The position numbers were made by a program, and so were the translations under genes. DNA of 64,000 nucleotides from AWTP1-13 sp963827545 (GTDB lineage: Bacteria > Pseudomonadota > Alphaproteobacteria > Rhizobiales > Hyphomicrobiaceae): the NCBI GenBank assembly GCA_963827545.1, contig CAWHBI010000001.1, positions 16,300-80,299 on the forward strand, in the 5' to 3' direction. Below the pieces are notes generated by a model, which saw nothing but the letters and a program-made list of their open reading frames with translations, had not been told where the DNA came from and did not search any database. Shown here one piece after another: positions 35,450 to 44,182 of this stretch. Within the stretch, counting starts at the first letter, position 1; each line of letters starts with the position of its first letter.

Positions 35450-37042
35450 CTACTTGGCCGCGACGAACTTGATGTGCACCGTGTTTTCCGGCGATACGGG
35501 AATGTCGAGGTCGCGTTTCATGGCGTAGGCCAGCATCTGATGATGCAGGGCGATGTAGTTGGTCTCGTCAGCCAGCACCTTCCAGATCCTGGCAATCGTG
35601 GCGTCGCGCTTGCCCGTATCGACCTCACTCGTCAGGCTCTGAATGGCCTTGTCGGTCTCGGCGTTCGAGTAGCGTGTGGCATTCCAGCTCCCCTCGCTGC
35701 CCGAACGGGTGTGATAGAGGAACGAGAAGATGTAGTGGCTGTCGTAGGGCGGCACGCCCCAGCCCAGGAGGTAGAATTCAGTCTCGGGCGGGTTCTTCTG
35801 GATCAGCGTGAAGTGCGGGCCCTTGGGCTGCGCCACCAGGTTCACCTTGACGCCGATCTTGGCCAGCATGGCGGATCCGGCCTGGCAGATGCCCTCGTCG
35901 TTGATGTAGCGATCGTTGGGGCAGTGCAGCGTGACCTGGAAGCCATCCGGATAGCCGGCTTCCTTGAGCAGTGAGGTGGCCTTGGCGAGATCGACCTTGG
36001 GCAGGGTGTCGAGCTCCTTCGTATAGCCGTTCACGAACGGGGGAGCGATGATGCCGGCCGGCACCGACTGGCCGCGCATGACCGCGCGCTTGATGGCCTC
36101 GCGATCGATCGCCATGTTCATCGCCTGCCGCACCTTCTTGTCGGCGAACGGGTTCTTGCCCTTGACGTTGGAGGTCTTGAGCTCCGGCGAGGCGACGTCC
36201 ATGCCGAAGAAGATGGTGCGGTTCTCAGGCCCGAGGTTGACCTTGAGGGCGGGCGTCTTCTCCAGCCGGTCGATGTCCTGCGGGGGCACGTCCTGGACGA
36301 AATCGACCTCGCCCGACAGCAAAGCTGCGACGCGCGTGGCGTCCGACTTGATCACGACATAGGTGATTTCGGAAATGCCGAGCGGGACCTCGCCGTTGCC
36401 CCAATAGGCATCATTGCGTTTCAGCACCGTGCGCACGTCCTGCTCCCGCGAGACCAGCACGTAGGGTCCGGTGCCGTTGGCGTTGCGAACGGCGAAGTTG
36501 TCCTTCTTGGCCTTGTAGTCCTGGACGGTGATGGTGTTGTTTGCCTCCGACCATTCCTTGTCCATCATGTGGAGGTTGGTGAGGTAGTTGGGGAGCAGCG
36601 GGTTGGGCCCCTTGGTCTTGATGTGCACCGTATGGTCGTCGACCTTGCTCACGCTGTCGATGGAGGTGAGCAGGCCCTTCATGTCCGAGGTGGGTTGCCG
36701 TGCACGGTCCAGCGAGAACACGACGTCATCGGCATTGAAGGGGTTGCCGTTGTGGAACTTGACGCCCTGGCGCAGCTTGAATTCCCAGACCGCGGGGTCG
36801 GCCGTGATCTTCCAGGAGACCGCAAGGGTGGGACGAATCTTGCCGGTGTGATCGCGGATGAGCAGCGGCTCGTAGATCTGGTGGTTCAGGTTGTGCGTCG
36901 GGCTCTCGTTCTGGGCGTGCGGGTCGAGGGTGAGGGCATCACCCGTGCGGGCCCATTTGAGGCTGCGTGCGTCGGCGGCGGCCGTTGCCAACGCCAGTGC
37001 TGCAAGCGCCGTTGCTGCCTTGAGGATAGAGCGCGAATACAT
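35450..37042 (-). CDS. ABC transporter substrate-binding protein, family 5 (first of two)
   Basis: A 530-aa periplasmic protein with a signal peptide (LKAATALAALALATAAADARS) and the SBP family 5 core (LAVSWKITADPAVWEFKLRQGVKFHNGNPFNADDVVFSLDR). ATG 37042 has GGAGG 5 bases upstream. Family 5 proteins bind oligopeptides, dipeptides, nickel or glycosides; the ligand cannot be read here. It sits between the DppC-like permease and the two ATPases, and differs clearly from the second binding protein at 39308. Confidence 0.92.
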   Translation of the reverse strand: MYSRSILKAATALAALALATAAADARSLKWARTGDALTLDPHAQNESPTHNLNHQIYEPLLIRDHTGKIRPTLAVSWKITADPAVWEFKLRQGVKFHNGNPFNADDVVFSLDRARQPTSDMKGLLTSIDSVSKVDDHTVHIKTKGPNPLLPNYLTNLHMMDKEWSEANNTITVQDYKAKKDNFAVRNANGTGPYVLVSREQDVRTVLKRNDAYWGNGEVPLGISEITYVVIKSDATRVAALLSGEVDFVQDVPPQDIDRLEKTPALKVNLGPENRTIFFGMDVASPELKTSNVKGKNPFADKKVRQAMNMAIDREAIKRAVMRGQSVPAGIIAPPFVNGYTKELDTLPKVDLAKATSLLKEAGYPDGFQVTLHCPNDRYINDEGICQAGSAMLAKIGVKVNLVAQPKGPHFTLIQKNPPETEFYLLGWGVPPYDSHYIFSFLYHTRSGSEGSWNATRYSNAETDKAIQSLTSEVDTGKRDATIARIWKVLADETNYIALHHQMLAYAMKRDLDIPVSPENTVHIKFVAAK

Positions 37043-37078
37043 CGAGGCCTCCATCGTTTCAACATGCGCCGCGCGGTT

Positions 37079-37204
37079 CCCCTCCCCCTTGCGGGGAGGG
37101 GTTAGGGGTGGGGGGAACCCCAACGGCAACCGTTCTGCGATCCCCCCTCCCTGCCCCTCCCCCACGTCGTGTCGAAGACGCGCCTCCGGCACGATGGAGA
37201 GGGG
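37079..37204. repeat. CCCCTCCCC palindromic repeat variant
   Basis: A hairpin CCCCTCCCC/GGGGAGGGG (37079-37101) is followed by TTAGGGGTGGGGGGAACC and a partner segment ending GGAGAGGGG, with an inner GTCGTGTCGAAGACGCG shared with the copy at 38158. It lies inside the ABC operon between permease and binding-protein genes, so it may modulate mRNA processing. Confidence 0.7.
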
Positions 37205-37224
37205 ATGTTCGTGGCCTCGCCATA

Positions 37225-38118
37225 CTACCTGAGCTTGGGGTTGAGCGCATCGCGCAGCCAGTCCCCCAGCAGATTGACGGCCAGCGCCAGCAGGGCCAGC
37301 GTCAGCCCCGGGAAGGCCACCATCCACCAGGAGCCCGAGAAGAGATACTTGTTGCCGACCTGGATCATGGTGCCGAGGGAGGGTTCCGTAGGGGGCAGGC
37401 CGACGCCCAGGAAGGAAAGGGTCGCCTCGGTGATGACGGCCAGCGCCAGGTTGATGGTGGCGATGACCAGCACTGGGCTCAGGACGTTGGGCAGGATGTG
37501 CTGGAACATGATCTTGACGGGCCGCAGGCCGATCAGCCGCGCCGCTTCCACATACTCTTTGTTGCGCTCGACAAGGGTGACGCCGCGCACGGTGCGCGCG
37601 TACTGCACCCAGAAGGCGAGCCCGATCGAGATGACCAACACCCAGAATTTTCCGCCCTCCAGCCGGTAGTTCTTGAAGATCGCCAGCGCCACGCCGTCGA
37701 TCAGCAGCGCGGTGAGAATCGCGGGGAATGTGAGCTGCACGTCGGCGATGCGCATGATGAAGCTGTCGGTGCGCCCCCCGGCGTAGCCCGCCCACAGCCC
37801 CAACGTCACGCCCAGCCCTGTCGCCAGCATTACGGAGGCGAAACCGATCAGCAGGGACGCGCGCGTGCCGTACAGGATGGTGGAGAGGATGTCGCGACCC
37901 TGGTCGTCAGTGCCCAGCAGGAAGCGGCTATCTCCGCGCCCATCCCAGGCAGGCGGCAGGTCTGCATTCAAGAGCTCGAGCGACTTGAGGTCGTAGGGGT
38001 CGTGTGGAGCGATCAGCGGGGCGAGCAGCGCCGCCCCCATCAGCAGCACCGTCAGCAGCGCCGCGGCGACCACGAGCTTGGAGCGCCAGAAGCTATAGAA
38101 GAGATCGCTGTCGAGCAT
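37225..38118 (-). CDS. ABC transporter permease (DppC/OppC-like)
   Basis: A 297-aa permease from ATG 38118. It has the N-terminal helix (KLVVAAALLTVLLMGAALLAPLIAP), LGTDDQGRDILSTILYGTR, five further helices and the coupling-loop EYVEAARLIGLRPVKIMFQHILPN (EAA motif). A longer frame from 38241 begins only 8 bases after the upstream permease stop and would add 41 residues encoded by the palindromic repeat; I prefer the internal start because family N-termini begin there. Confidence 0.9.
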   Translation of the reverse strand: MLDSDLFYSFWRSKLVVAAALLTVLLMGAALLAPLIAPHDPYDLKSLELLNADLPPAWDGRGDSRFLLGTDDQGRDILSTILYGTRASLLIGFASVMLATGLGVTLGLWAGYAGGRTDSFIMRIADVQLTFPAILTALLIDGVALAIFKNYRLEGGKFWVLVISIGLAFWVQYARTVRGVTLVERNKEYVEAARLIGLRPVKIMFQHILPNVLSPVLVIATINLALAVITEATLSFLGVGLPPTEPSLGTMIQVGNKYLFSGSWWMVAFPGLTLALLALAVNLLGDWLRDALNPKLR

Positions 38119-38157
38119 CGCAGCTATCCGCGACCGTCCCGCTGGCACGCCCGAGTT

Positions 38158-38220
38158 CCCCTCCCCATCATGCCGAAGGCGTGTCTTCGACACGACGCGG
38201 GGAGGGGCTAGGGGTGGGGG
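38158..38220. repeat. CCCCTCCCC palindromic repeat copy
   Basis: CCCCTCCCC at about 38158 and GGGGAGGGG near 38206 enclose ATCATGCCGAAGGCGTGTC and TTCGACACGACGC, followed by CTAGGGGTGGGGG. It lies between the two permease genes and is open in frame with the DppC-like gene. Confidence 0.7.
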
Positions 38221-38248
38221 TAAGCCCGATATGTCGCTCATCGCCGCC

Positions 38249-39226
38249 TCACGCCCCCCGTCCCTGGATGCGGATGCGCGGGTCGATGCGCACGTAAATG
38301 AGATCGACGATGAAATTGATGAGCACGAACAGGAATGCCACCAGCATGAGATAGGCTGCCATCACGGGAATGTCGGCGTGCTGCACGGCCTGGATGAACA
38401 TCAGGCCCATCCCGGGCCACTGGAACACCGTCTCGGTGATGATGGCGAAGGCGATGATGGCGCCGAGTTGCAGGCCGATCACGGTGATGACGGGCACCAG
38501 AGTGTTCTTCAATGCATGGCCGAAGTTGATGGCTCGCTCCGGGAGCCCCCGCGCGCGGGCGAACTTGATGTAGTCGGTGCGCAGCACTTCGAGCATCTCG
38601 GCGCGCACCAGGCGCGTCACGAGCGTCATCTGGAACAGCCCCAGTGTAACGGCCGGCAGAATGATGGCCTTCAGCCCGGATACCGACAGCAAACCCGTTC
38701 TCCAGAAGCCGATGCGCAGGGTATCGCCGCGCCCGAAGGACGGCAGTACGCCGAGCTTCACGGCAAACACGTAGATGAGGAGGATGCCGATGAGAAACGT
38801 GGGTAGCGAGATGCCGACGAGCGAAATGGTGAGGAAGACCTTTGACAGCCAGCTGTCGCGATGGATGCCGGTGTAGACGCCCATCGGAATGCCCAGCGCG
38901 ACTGCGAACAGCGCTGCCGCAAGGGCGAGTTCCACCGTTGCGGGAAAGCGATCGGCGATGATGGTCATCACCGGTTGCTTGATCTGGTAGGAGATGCCGA
39001 AGTCCAGCTGCGCCGAGTTGGAGACGAAGCGCCCGAACTGCACCGCAAGGGGATCATCGAGCCCAAGCTCCAGGCGCAGCTTCAGTCGATCGTCGAGGGA
39101 CGTGTCCTGGCCGACCATCTGATTGACGGGATCGCCGACGTAGCGAAACAGCACGAAGGCCAGCAGCGCCACGGTCAGCATGACCATGAGCGCCTCGAGA
39201 AGCCGGCGGACCGCGAAAGCGAGCAT
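38249..39226 (-). CDS. ABC transporter permease (DppB/OppB-like)
   Basis: A 325-aa permease with the typical start (MLAFAVRRLLEALMVMLTVALLAFVLFRYVGDP split over the first helix), GLDDPLAVQFGRFV, and the coupling loop EVLRTDYIKFARARGLPERAINFGHALKNTLVPV. It ends with LINFIVDLIYVRIDPRIR, the usual C-terminus. It is second in the operon, 81 bases after the first binding-protein gene. Confidence 0.92.
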   Translation of the reverse strand: MLAFAVRRLLEALMVMLTVALLAFVLFRYVGDPVNQMVGQDTSLDDRLKLRLELGLDDPLAVQFGRFVSNSAQLDFGISYQIKQPVMTIIADRFPATVELALAAALFAVALGIPMGVYTGIHRDSWLSKVFLTISLVGISLPTFLIGILLIYVFAVKLGVLPSFGRGDTLRIGFWRTGLLSVSGLKAIILPAVTLGLFQMTLVTRLVRAEMLEVLRTDYIKFARARGLPERAINFGHALKNTLVPVITVIGLQLGAIIAFAIITETVFQWPGMGLMFIQAVQHADIPVMAAYLMLVAFLFVLINFIVDLIYVRIDPRIRIQGRGA

Positions 39227-39307
39227 CGATAACCGTAGGACCCGCGAGGGCGGCGCTGCCGAGCCTGATTGGCGGGTTCGGCAGCAGCCCTGCGCGCGGC
39301 CCTGCCC

Positions 39308-40897
39308 CTACTGCATCTTCACCCAGTAGAACAGGATCTGGTTGTCGGCGCGCTGCGCGATGCTGACCTTGCTCGACACGCCCCACACGAGTGCCTGCTG
39401 GTGCAGGGGGATCACCCCGGCCTCGTCGTGGTTGATGCGGTAGGCCTCGGCAATCATCGCATCGCGTTTGGCCGTGTCGGTCTCGACCAGGATCGCCTTG
39501 TTGAGCTCATCGATCTTCTTGTTGCAGTAGCCGCCGTAGTTGAACAGCCCGCCTACCCCATCGGCATCGCGGCAACCGAGAATGTTGGCGATGACATTCC
39601 AGCTATCGAACGATCCCGGTGTCCAGCCGAGCAGGTTGAAGGACGAATCGAATTTCTTGGCCACTCCCGCCTTCTCGAAGTACTTCGCCTTCGGCATGGA
39701 GTTGAGCTTCACCTTGATGCCGATGCGCGCCAGCATCTGCACCACGGCCTGGCAGATCGCCTCGTCGTTGACGTAGCGATCGTTGGGGCAGTCCATCTCC
39801 ACCTCGAAGCCGTTCGCATAGCCGGCGTCGGCGAGCAGCTTCTTTGCGGCCGCGACGTCGTACGGCCAGCGCTTGAATTCGCTGGCTCGCGCAAACAGCA
39901 GCGGAGAGATGAGCAAAGCGGAATTCGCCGACATGCCGCGCATGATCTTGGTGTGTATCGCGTCCAAGTCGATGGCCTGATACACGGCCCTGCGCACGCG
40001 CGCGTCCTTGAAAGGATTCTTGCCCTTCACGTCGGAGTAGAGGAGCTCGCCGCGAAACGAGTCCATGTGGAGGAAGATGGTCCGCAGCTCCGGTCCGGTG
40101 AGCACCCTGGCATTGGCGCTGCTCTTCACGCGCTCGACGTCCTGGACGGGCACCGGGTCCATCATATCGATATCGCCCGACAGAAGCGCCGCGACCCGTG
40201 TGGAGTCCGATTTGATGGTTTGAAAAATGACCTCGGTCAGATTGTGCTGAGGCTTGTCCCACCAGTTCGGGTTGGGCTTGAACACCGTCTTCACGCCGGG
40301 TTCATGGCTGACCAGGATGAAGGGGCCCGTGCCGTTGGCCTTGACGGCAAAAGGATTGAGGGACGTTGCCGTAGCCGGTTGCGCCTGCGTGGCGCCGTTC
40401 GCCTCCGCCCATTTCTTGGAGAAGATGTACCAGGTGTCCCATTCGGCGTGGAGGATGGGGTTGGGCGATGCGAGGACGAAATCGACGGTGTAGTCGTCGA
40501 CCCTGACCGCTTTCATGTCCGCCGGGGCGCGAGTCTTGATCTGGGAGCCGGGGCTGCGCATCCGGTCGACCGAGAAGAGCACGTCGTCGGCGGTAAAGTC
40601 TTCGCCATTGTGAAACTTGATGCCCTTGCGCAGATGGAAGCGCCATTTCAGCGGATCGATGATCTCCCATCGTTCCGCCAGGCCTGGGATGATCTTCAGA
40701 TCCTTGTCGCGCTTGGTCAGTCCTTCCATCACGTTGCCCAAGGCGCCCAGCGTGAAGCTCTCGTTCAGCGTGTAGGGGTCGAGGGCATTGAGGTCCCCCT
40801 GAAAGGCGTATCGAAACGTCTTGGCCGCAGCGGGGGCGGTGCTGAGAGCGAGCGCCAGCGCAAGCACGCCAGCCATGGCAACCGATTGACGCCTCAT
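39308..40897 (-). CDS. ABC transporter substrate-binding protein, family 5 (second)
   Basis: A 529-aa periplasmic protein with a signal peptide (MAGVLALALALSTAPAAAKT) and the family 5 core (ERWEIIDPLKWRFHLRKGIKFHNGEDFTADDVLFSVDRM). Promoter-proximal gene of the operon. Both binding proteins retain CPNDRYxNDE and TRVAALLSG but differ through most of their length, so the operon probably serves two ligand classes or arose by duplication. The first gene of an operon is usually the highest expressed. Confidence 0.92.
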   Translation of the reverse strand: MRRQSVAMAGVLALALALSTAPAAAKTFRYAFQGDLNALDPYTLNESFTLGALGNVMEGLTKRDKDLKIIPGLAERWEIIDPLKWRFHLRKGIKFHNGEDFTADDVLFSVDRMRSPGSQIKTRAPADMKAVRVDDYTVDFVLASPNPILHAEWDTWYIFSKKWAEANGATQAQPATATSLNPFAVKANGTGPFILVSHEPGVKTVFKPNPNWWDKPQHNLTEVIFQTIKSDSTRVAALLSGDIDMMDPVPVQDVERVKSSANARVLTGPELRTIFLHMDSFRGELLYSDVKGKNPFKDARVRRAVYQAIDLDAIHTKIMRGMSANSALLISPLLFARASEFKRWPYDVAAAKKLLADAGYANGFEVEMDCPNDRYVNDEAICQAVVQMLARIGIKVKLNSMPKAKYFEKAGVAKKFDSSFNLLGWTPGSFDSWNVIANILGCRDADGVGGLFNYGGYCNKKIDELNKAILVETDTAKRDAMIAEAYRINHDEAGVIPLHQQALVWGVSSKVSIAQRADNQILFYWVKMQ

Positions 40898-41131
40898 AGT
40901 GACCCTCGCTGAAAACTGGGTTTGGCCTGCAGATCACGAATTGTGGCCGAAGTTTCGAGGTCGGTCCAGCCCAGAGAGGCGGCGACCGTCTGGGGGCGCA
41001 TCGGTCGTTCGGGTGATCCGAAGCTCGCAGGAAAGGCGCACCGGTAAAGGTCTGGGGCAAGCCTTGACCCGCGCGCGGGGGTGCCGCTTTAGTGCATGCC
41101 ACACCAAGCTGGCCAATCCGCAGGCTTCGAC

Positions 41132-42604
41132 ATGCAAGGCAATCGAGCTGCCACAAGAGACCTTCTCAAGGGCGCCACGGGCGATTGGGAGGTCGTGATC
41201 GGCCTGGAGGTGCACGCCCAGGTCGCCTCCAAAGCGAAGCTGTTCTCCGGCGCTTCCACCGGGTTCGGCGGCGAGCCCAACAGCCACGTCTCGCTGGTGG
41301 ACGCGGCCATGCCGGGCATGCTGCCGGTGATCAACGAGGGCTGCATCGCCCAGGCCGTGCGCACCGGCCTCGGCCTCAAGGCCAGGGTCAACCTCACCTC
41401 GGTGTTCGACCGCAAGAACTACTTCTATCCGGACCTGCCGCAGGGCTACCAGATCTCCCAGTACAAGCAGCCCATCGTCGGCGAGGGCGAGGTGGATGTC
41501 GAAGTTGACGGTGGGACCATCAAGGTGGGCATCGAGCGGCTGCACCTGGAGCAGGACGCCGGCAAGTCGATCCACGACCAGCACCCTGAATATTCCTACG
41601 TCGACCTCAACCGCTCGGGCGTGGCGCTGATGGAGATCGTCTCCAGGCCCGACATGCGCTCGGCCAGGCAGGCGCAGGCCTACGTCTCCAAGCTCAGGAC
41701 CATCCTGCGCTATCTCGGCACCTGCGACGGCGACATGGAGAAGGGCAACCTGCGCGCCGACGTCAACGTGTCGGTGCGCCGGGCGGGTGAGAAGGAATTC
41801 GGCACCCGCTGCGAGATCAAGAACGTCAACTCCATCCGCTTCATCGGCCAGGCCGCCGACTACGAGGCGCGCCGGCAGATCGACCTCATCGAGGACGGCG
41901 GCACCGTCCAGCAGGAGACTCGCCTGTTCGACAGCGCCAAGGGCGTGACGCGCTCCATGCGCACCAAGGAGGAGGCGCACGACTATCGCTATTTCCCCGA
42001 TCCGGACCTGCTGCCGCTGGAGCTGACGCAGGACTACGTGGACGGTCTGAAGAAGGACCTGCCGGAGCTGCCCGACGCCAAGCGCGCTCGCTTCATGAAG
42101 GCATACGGGCTCTCCGCCTACGACGCCGACGTGCTGGTCGCCGAGCGCGAGAGCGCCGACTTCTTCGAGGCCGCGGCCAAGGGCCGCGACGGAAAAACTG
42201 CGGCGAATTGGGTGATCAACGAGCTGTTCGGGCGGCTGAACAAGGAGGGGAAGGACATCGAGCATTCGCCGGTGTCGGCAACGCAGCTCGGCAGCATCAT
42301 CGACCTCATCGCGTCCAATGCCATCTCCGGCAAGATCGCCAAGGACGTGTTCGAGATCGTCTGGAGCGAAGGCGGCGACCCGGTCGACATCGTCGAGCAG
42401 CGCGGTCTCAAGCAGGTCACCGACACCGGCGCCATCGAGGCGGCGGTGGATGCCATCATCGCGGCCAACCCCGACAAGGTCCAACAGGTGAAGACCAAGC
42501 CCGCCATGCTCGGCTGGTTCGTCGGCCAGGTGATGAAATCGACCGGCGGCAAGGCCAACCCGCAGGCGGTGAACGAGGTGCTCAAGAAGAAGCTGGGGCT
42601 CTGA
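41132..42604 (+). CDS. gatB: Aspartyl/glutamyl-tRNA amidotransferase subunit B
   Basis: GatB activates mischarged Glu-tRNA(Gln) or Asp-tRNA(Asn) with ATP for amidation in the GatCAB complex. It has 490 aa from ATG 41132; ATG 41096 would add 12 residues. The signature VIGLEVHAQVASKAKLFSGAS, the ATP/metal loop and tRNA helical domain (NLRADVNVSVRR, CEIKNVNSIRF, DYRYFPDPDLLPLEL) and the C-terminal YqeY-like tail (KPAMLGWFVGQVMKSTGGKANP) are complete. gatC and gatA are not adjacent in this window, so the operon is split here. A strong hairpin follows the stop. Confidence 0.95.
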   Translation: MQGNRAATRDLLKGATGDWEVVIGLEVHAQVASKAKLFSGASTGFGGEPNSHVSLVDAAMPGMLPVINEGCIAQAVRTGLGLKARVNLTSVFDRKNYFYPDLPQGYQISQYKQPIVGEGEVDVEVDGGTIKVGIERLHLEQDAGKSIHDQHPEYSYVDLNRSGVALMEIVSRPDMRSARQAQAYVSKLRTILRYLGTCDGDMEKGNLRADVNVSVRRAGEKEFGTRCEIKNVNSIRFIGQAADYEARRQIDLIEDGGTVQQETRLFDSAKGVTRSMRTKEEAHDYRYFPDPDLLPLELTQDYVDGLKKDLPELPDAKRARFMKAYGLSAYDADVLVAERESADFFEAAAKGRDGKTAANWVINELFGRLNKEGKDIEHSPVSATQLGSIIDLIASNAISGKIAKDVFEIVWSEGGDPVDIVEQRGLKQVTDTGAIEAAVDAIIAANPDKVQQVKTKPAMLGWFVGQVMKSTGGKANPQAVNEVLKKKLGL

Positions 42605-42631
42605 GGTGTCAGACCCTGCGGGTCTGACACC
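42605..42631 (+). terminator. Perfect 12-bp hairpin after gatB
   Basis: GGTGTCAGACCC (42605-42616) and GGGTCTGACACC (42620-42631) are exact inverses with a 3-base loop, starting directly after the gatB stop. There is no U-tract, so it would be a Rho-independent-like stem without the tail, or an mRNA 3' stabiliser. It is related to the repeats near 14740 and 24898. Confidence 0.7.
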
Positions 42632-42683
42632 ATGGCGCAGCCGCCTTGTCCGCTCCCGCCCGATCCATGCTAGGCTGAATGCC

Positions 42684-43248
42684 ATGAACGTCACCCTTCC
42701 CACTCGCCGCCTGACCGTCGATGAGTTCCTGGCGTGGGCCGTGCGTCAGACGGAGGGAAAGTACGAGCTCATCGATGGTGTCGTCATCATGCAGCAGGCG
42801 CAGCGGTGGGGACACTCCAAGGTCAAGTTCGAGGTGGCGCTGGCGCTCCGCGATGCATAGCTGCAGCTGGCGTTCCCTGTTACGTGGCGTCCGACGGGCC
42901 GACGGTGCGCATCAGCAAGCACGAGGCCTTTGTGCCTGATGCGCTGGTGGCGCCGTTGCCCGAGCCCGCCTGGGAGAGCCTGGAGGTCGCAGACCCCGTC
43001 ATCGCCGTCGAGGTTCTGTCGCCGTCGACGGCGCGCACCGACGCGACCACCAAGCGCAAAGGCTACTTCCGGGTGGCGAGCGTGCGGCACTATCTGATCA
43101 TCGATCCAGAGAGCCGAACCATCACCCATCACAAGCGCGGGAGAGGTGCGACGTGAAGACGCGCATGGTCCGCAGGGGCGTGCTGGCCCTGAATCCTCCC
43201 GGCATCGAGGTCCGCCTCGCCGACGTGTTCGGGCCTGCCCGCCCATGA
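42684..43248 (+). pseudogene. Uma2 family endonuclease, frameshifted twice
   Basis: ATG 42684 starts MNVTLPTRRLTVDEFLAWAV and KYELIDGVVIM, the Uma2 (DUF820) N-terminus of the PD-(D/E)XK fold. Near 42856 the frame shifts (GATGCATAGCT reads as GATGCAATAGCT in the working frame), after which IAAAGVPCYVASDGPTVRI, EVLSPSTARTDATTKRKGYF and VRHYLIIDPE follow. Near 43140 it shifts again to KTRMVRRGVLALNPPGIEV and the stop at 43248. With the two shifts undone the protein would be about 187 aa, a normal Uma2 size. It overlaps the LysE start by 4 bases. Confidence 0.75.
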
Positions 43249-43862
43249 TGGACCTCACCTCGCTCCTCGTCTTCACCGGCGCGCTGCTCGTTGCCGCGGC
43301 CTCGCCGGGCCCCGGCATCGCGGCCATCGTGGCGCGCGTGCTCGGGCGCGGCATGAACGGCGCCATCGCCTTCACGGCCGGCGTTGCGCTGGGCGACGTG
43401 GTGTGGCTGACGATCGCCATCCTCGGCCTTGCCGTCGTGGCGCAGACCTTCCAGGCCGTGTTCCTCGCGATCAAGTATGCCGGCGCCGCCTACCTGCTCT
43501 ATCTCGCCTGGAAGCTGTGGACCGCGCCGGTGGCCGCCCACGATGTGGCGCCCGACACCTCGGATGTGAAGCGCGTGCGCCTGTTCCTGGCAGGGCTCGC
43601 CGTGACGCTGGGAAACCCCAAGGTGATGGTGTTCTACCTGGCGCTGCTGCCCAACATCATCGACCTCACGACGGTGACGATCTGGGGCTGGCTGGAGCTG
43701 TCGCTGGTCGTGCTCGCCGTGCTGACGCTCGTGTTCGGCAGCTATGTCGTGCTCGCTGCGCGCACGCGCCGCCTCTTCACCAGCCCGCGTGCCATGCGCT
43801 TGGTCAACCGCGGCACCGGCGTGGTGATGGCCTCGGCTGCGGCCGCGATAGCCGCGAAGTAG
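43245..43862 (+). CDS. LysE family translocator
   Basis: A 205-aa membrane exporter of the LysE/RhtB family. Landmarks are AAASPGPGIAAIVARVLGRG in the first helix loop, GVALGDVVWLTIAILGL, AIKYAGAAYLLYLAWKLW and LGNPKVMVFYLALLPNII. The five or six helices fit the family. It exports amino acids or related small molecules; the substrate is not predictable. It is translationally linked to the broken Uma2 gene by an ATGA overlap. Confidence 0.9.
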   Translation: MMDLTSLLVFTGALLVAAASPGPGIAAIVARVLGRGMNGAIAFTAGVALGDVVWLTIAILGLAVVAQTFQAVFLAIKYAGAAYLLYLAWKLWTAPVAAHDVAPDTSDVKRVRLFLAGLAVTLGNPKVMVFYLALLPNIIDLTTVTIWGWLELSLVVLAVLTLVFGSYVVLAARTRRLFTSPRAMRLVNRGTGVVMASAAAAIAAK

Positions 43863-43871
43863 GCGTGCGCT

Positions 43872-43898
43872 CCCTCTCCCCGCATAGCGGGGAGAGGG
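43872..43898. terminator. CCCTCTCCCC hairpin between convergent genes
   Basis: CCCTCTCCCCGC and GCGGGGAGAGGG form a perfect 12-bp stem with a 3-base loop (ATA). It is a single-hairpin copy of the repeat family seen at 5518, lying between the LysE gene and the small basic protein gene. Confidence 0.7.
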
Positions 43899-43903
43899 GA
43901 GGC

Positions 43904-44065
43904 TCAACCCTTCGCCCTGGCGGCGCGGGCCTTGCCGGCCATCTTCTTCAGGCGGCGGCGGGCGCCCAGCGTGTTGCCCTGGATGCGCGTGACCTTGGCG
44001 CGCGGGATGACGCGGCGCTTTTTCTTCTTCTGCTTCTCGACGTTGCGCGCGGACCGGATGGCCAT
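43904..44065 (-). CDS. Small, highly basic 53-aa protein
   Basis: Reads MAIRSARNVEKQKKKKRRVI, then RAKVTRIQGNTLGARRRLKK and ends MAGKARAARAKG. About 40% of residues are Lys or Arg. It has no Cys and no membrane segment. The density of KK and RR pairs recalls small ribosome-associated or nucleic-acid-binding proteins, but no family is assigned. It lies directly convergent with LysE across a terminator hairpin, which supports a separate transcript on the minus strand. Confidence 0.55.
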   Translation of the reverse strand: MAIRSARNVEKQKKKKRRVIPRAKVTRIQGNTLGARRRLKKMAGKARAARAKG

Positions 44066-44182
44066 GTCGTATTCCTCAGCCTGTTGACGGATTGCTGCGC
44101 CGATTTAGGGGCTTTCGCCGTGTCGGACAAGCCCGAAATCATGGCCTAAATGATGGGGCCGAAATGATGCGGCGTCCCCGCC

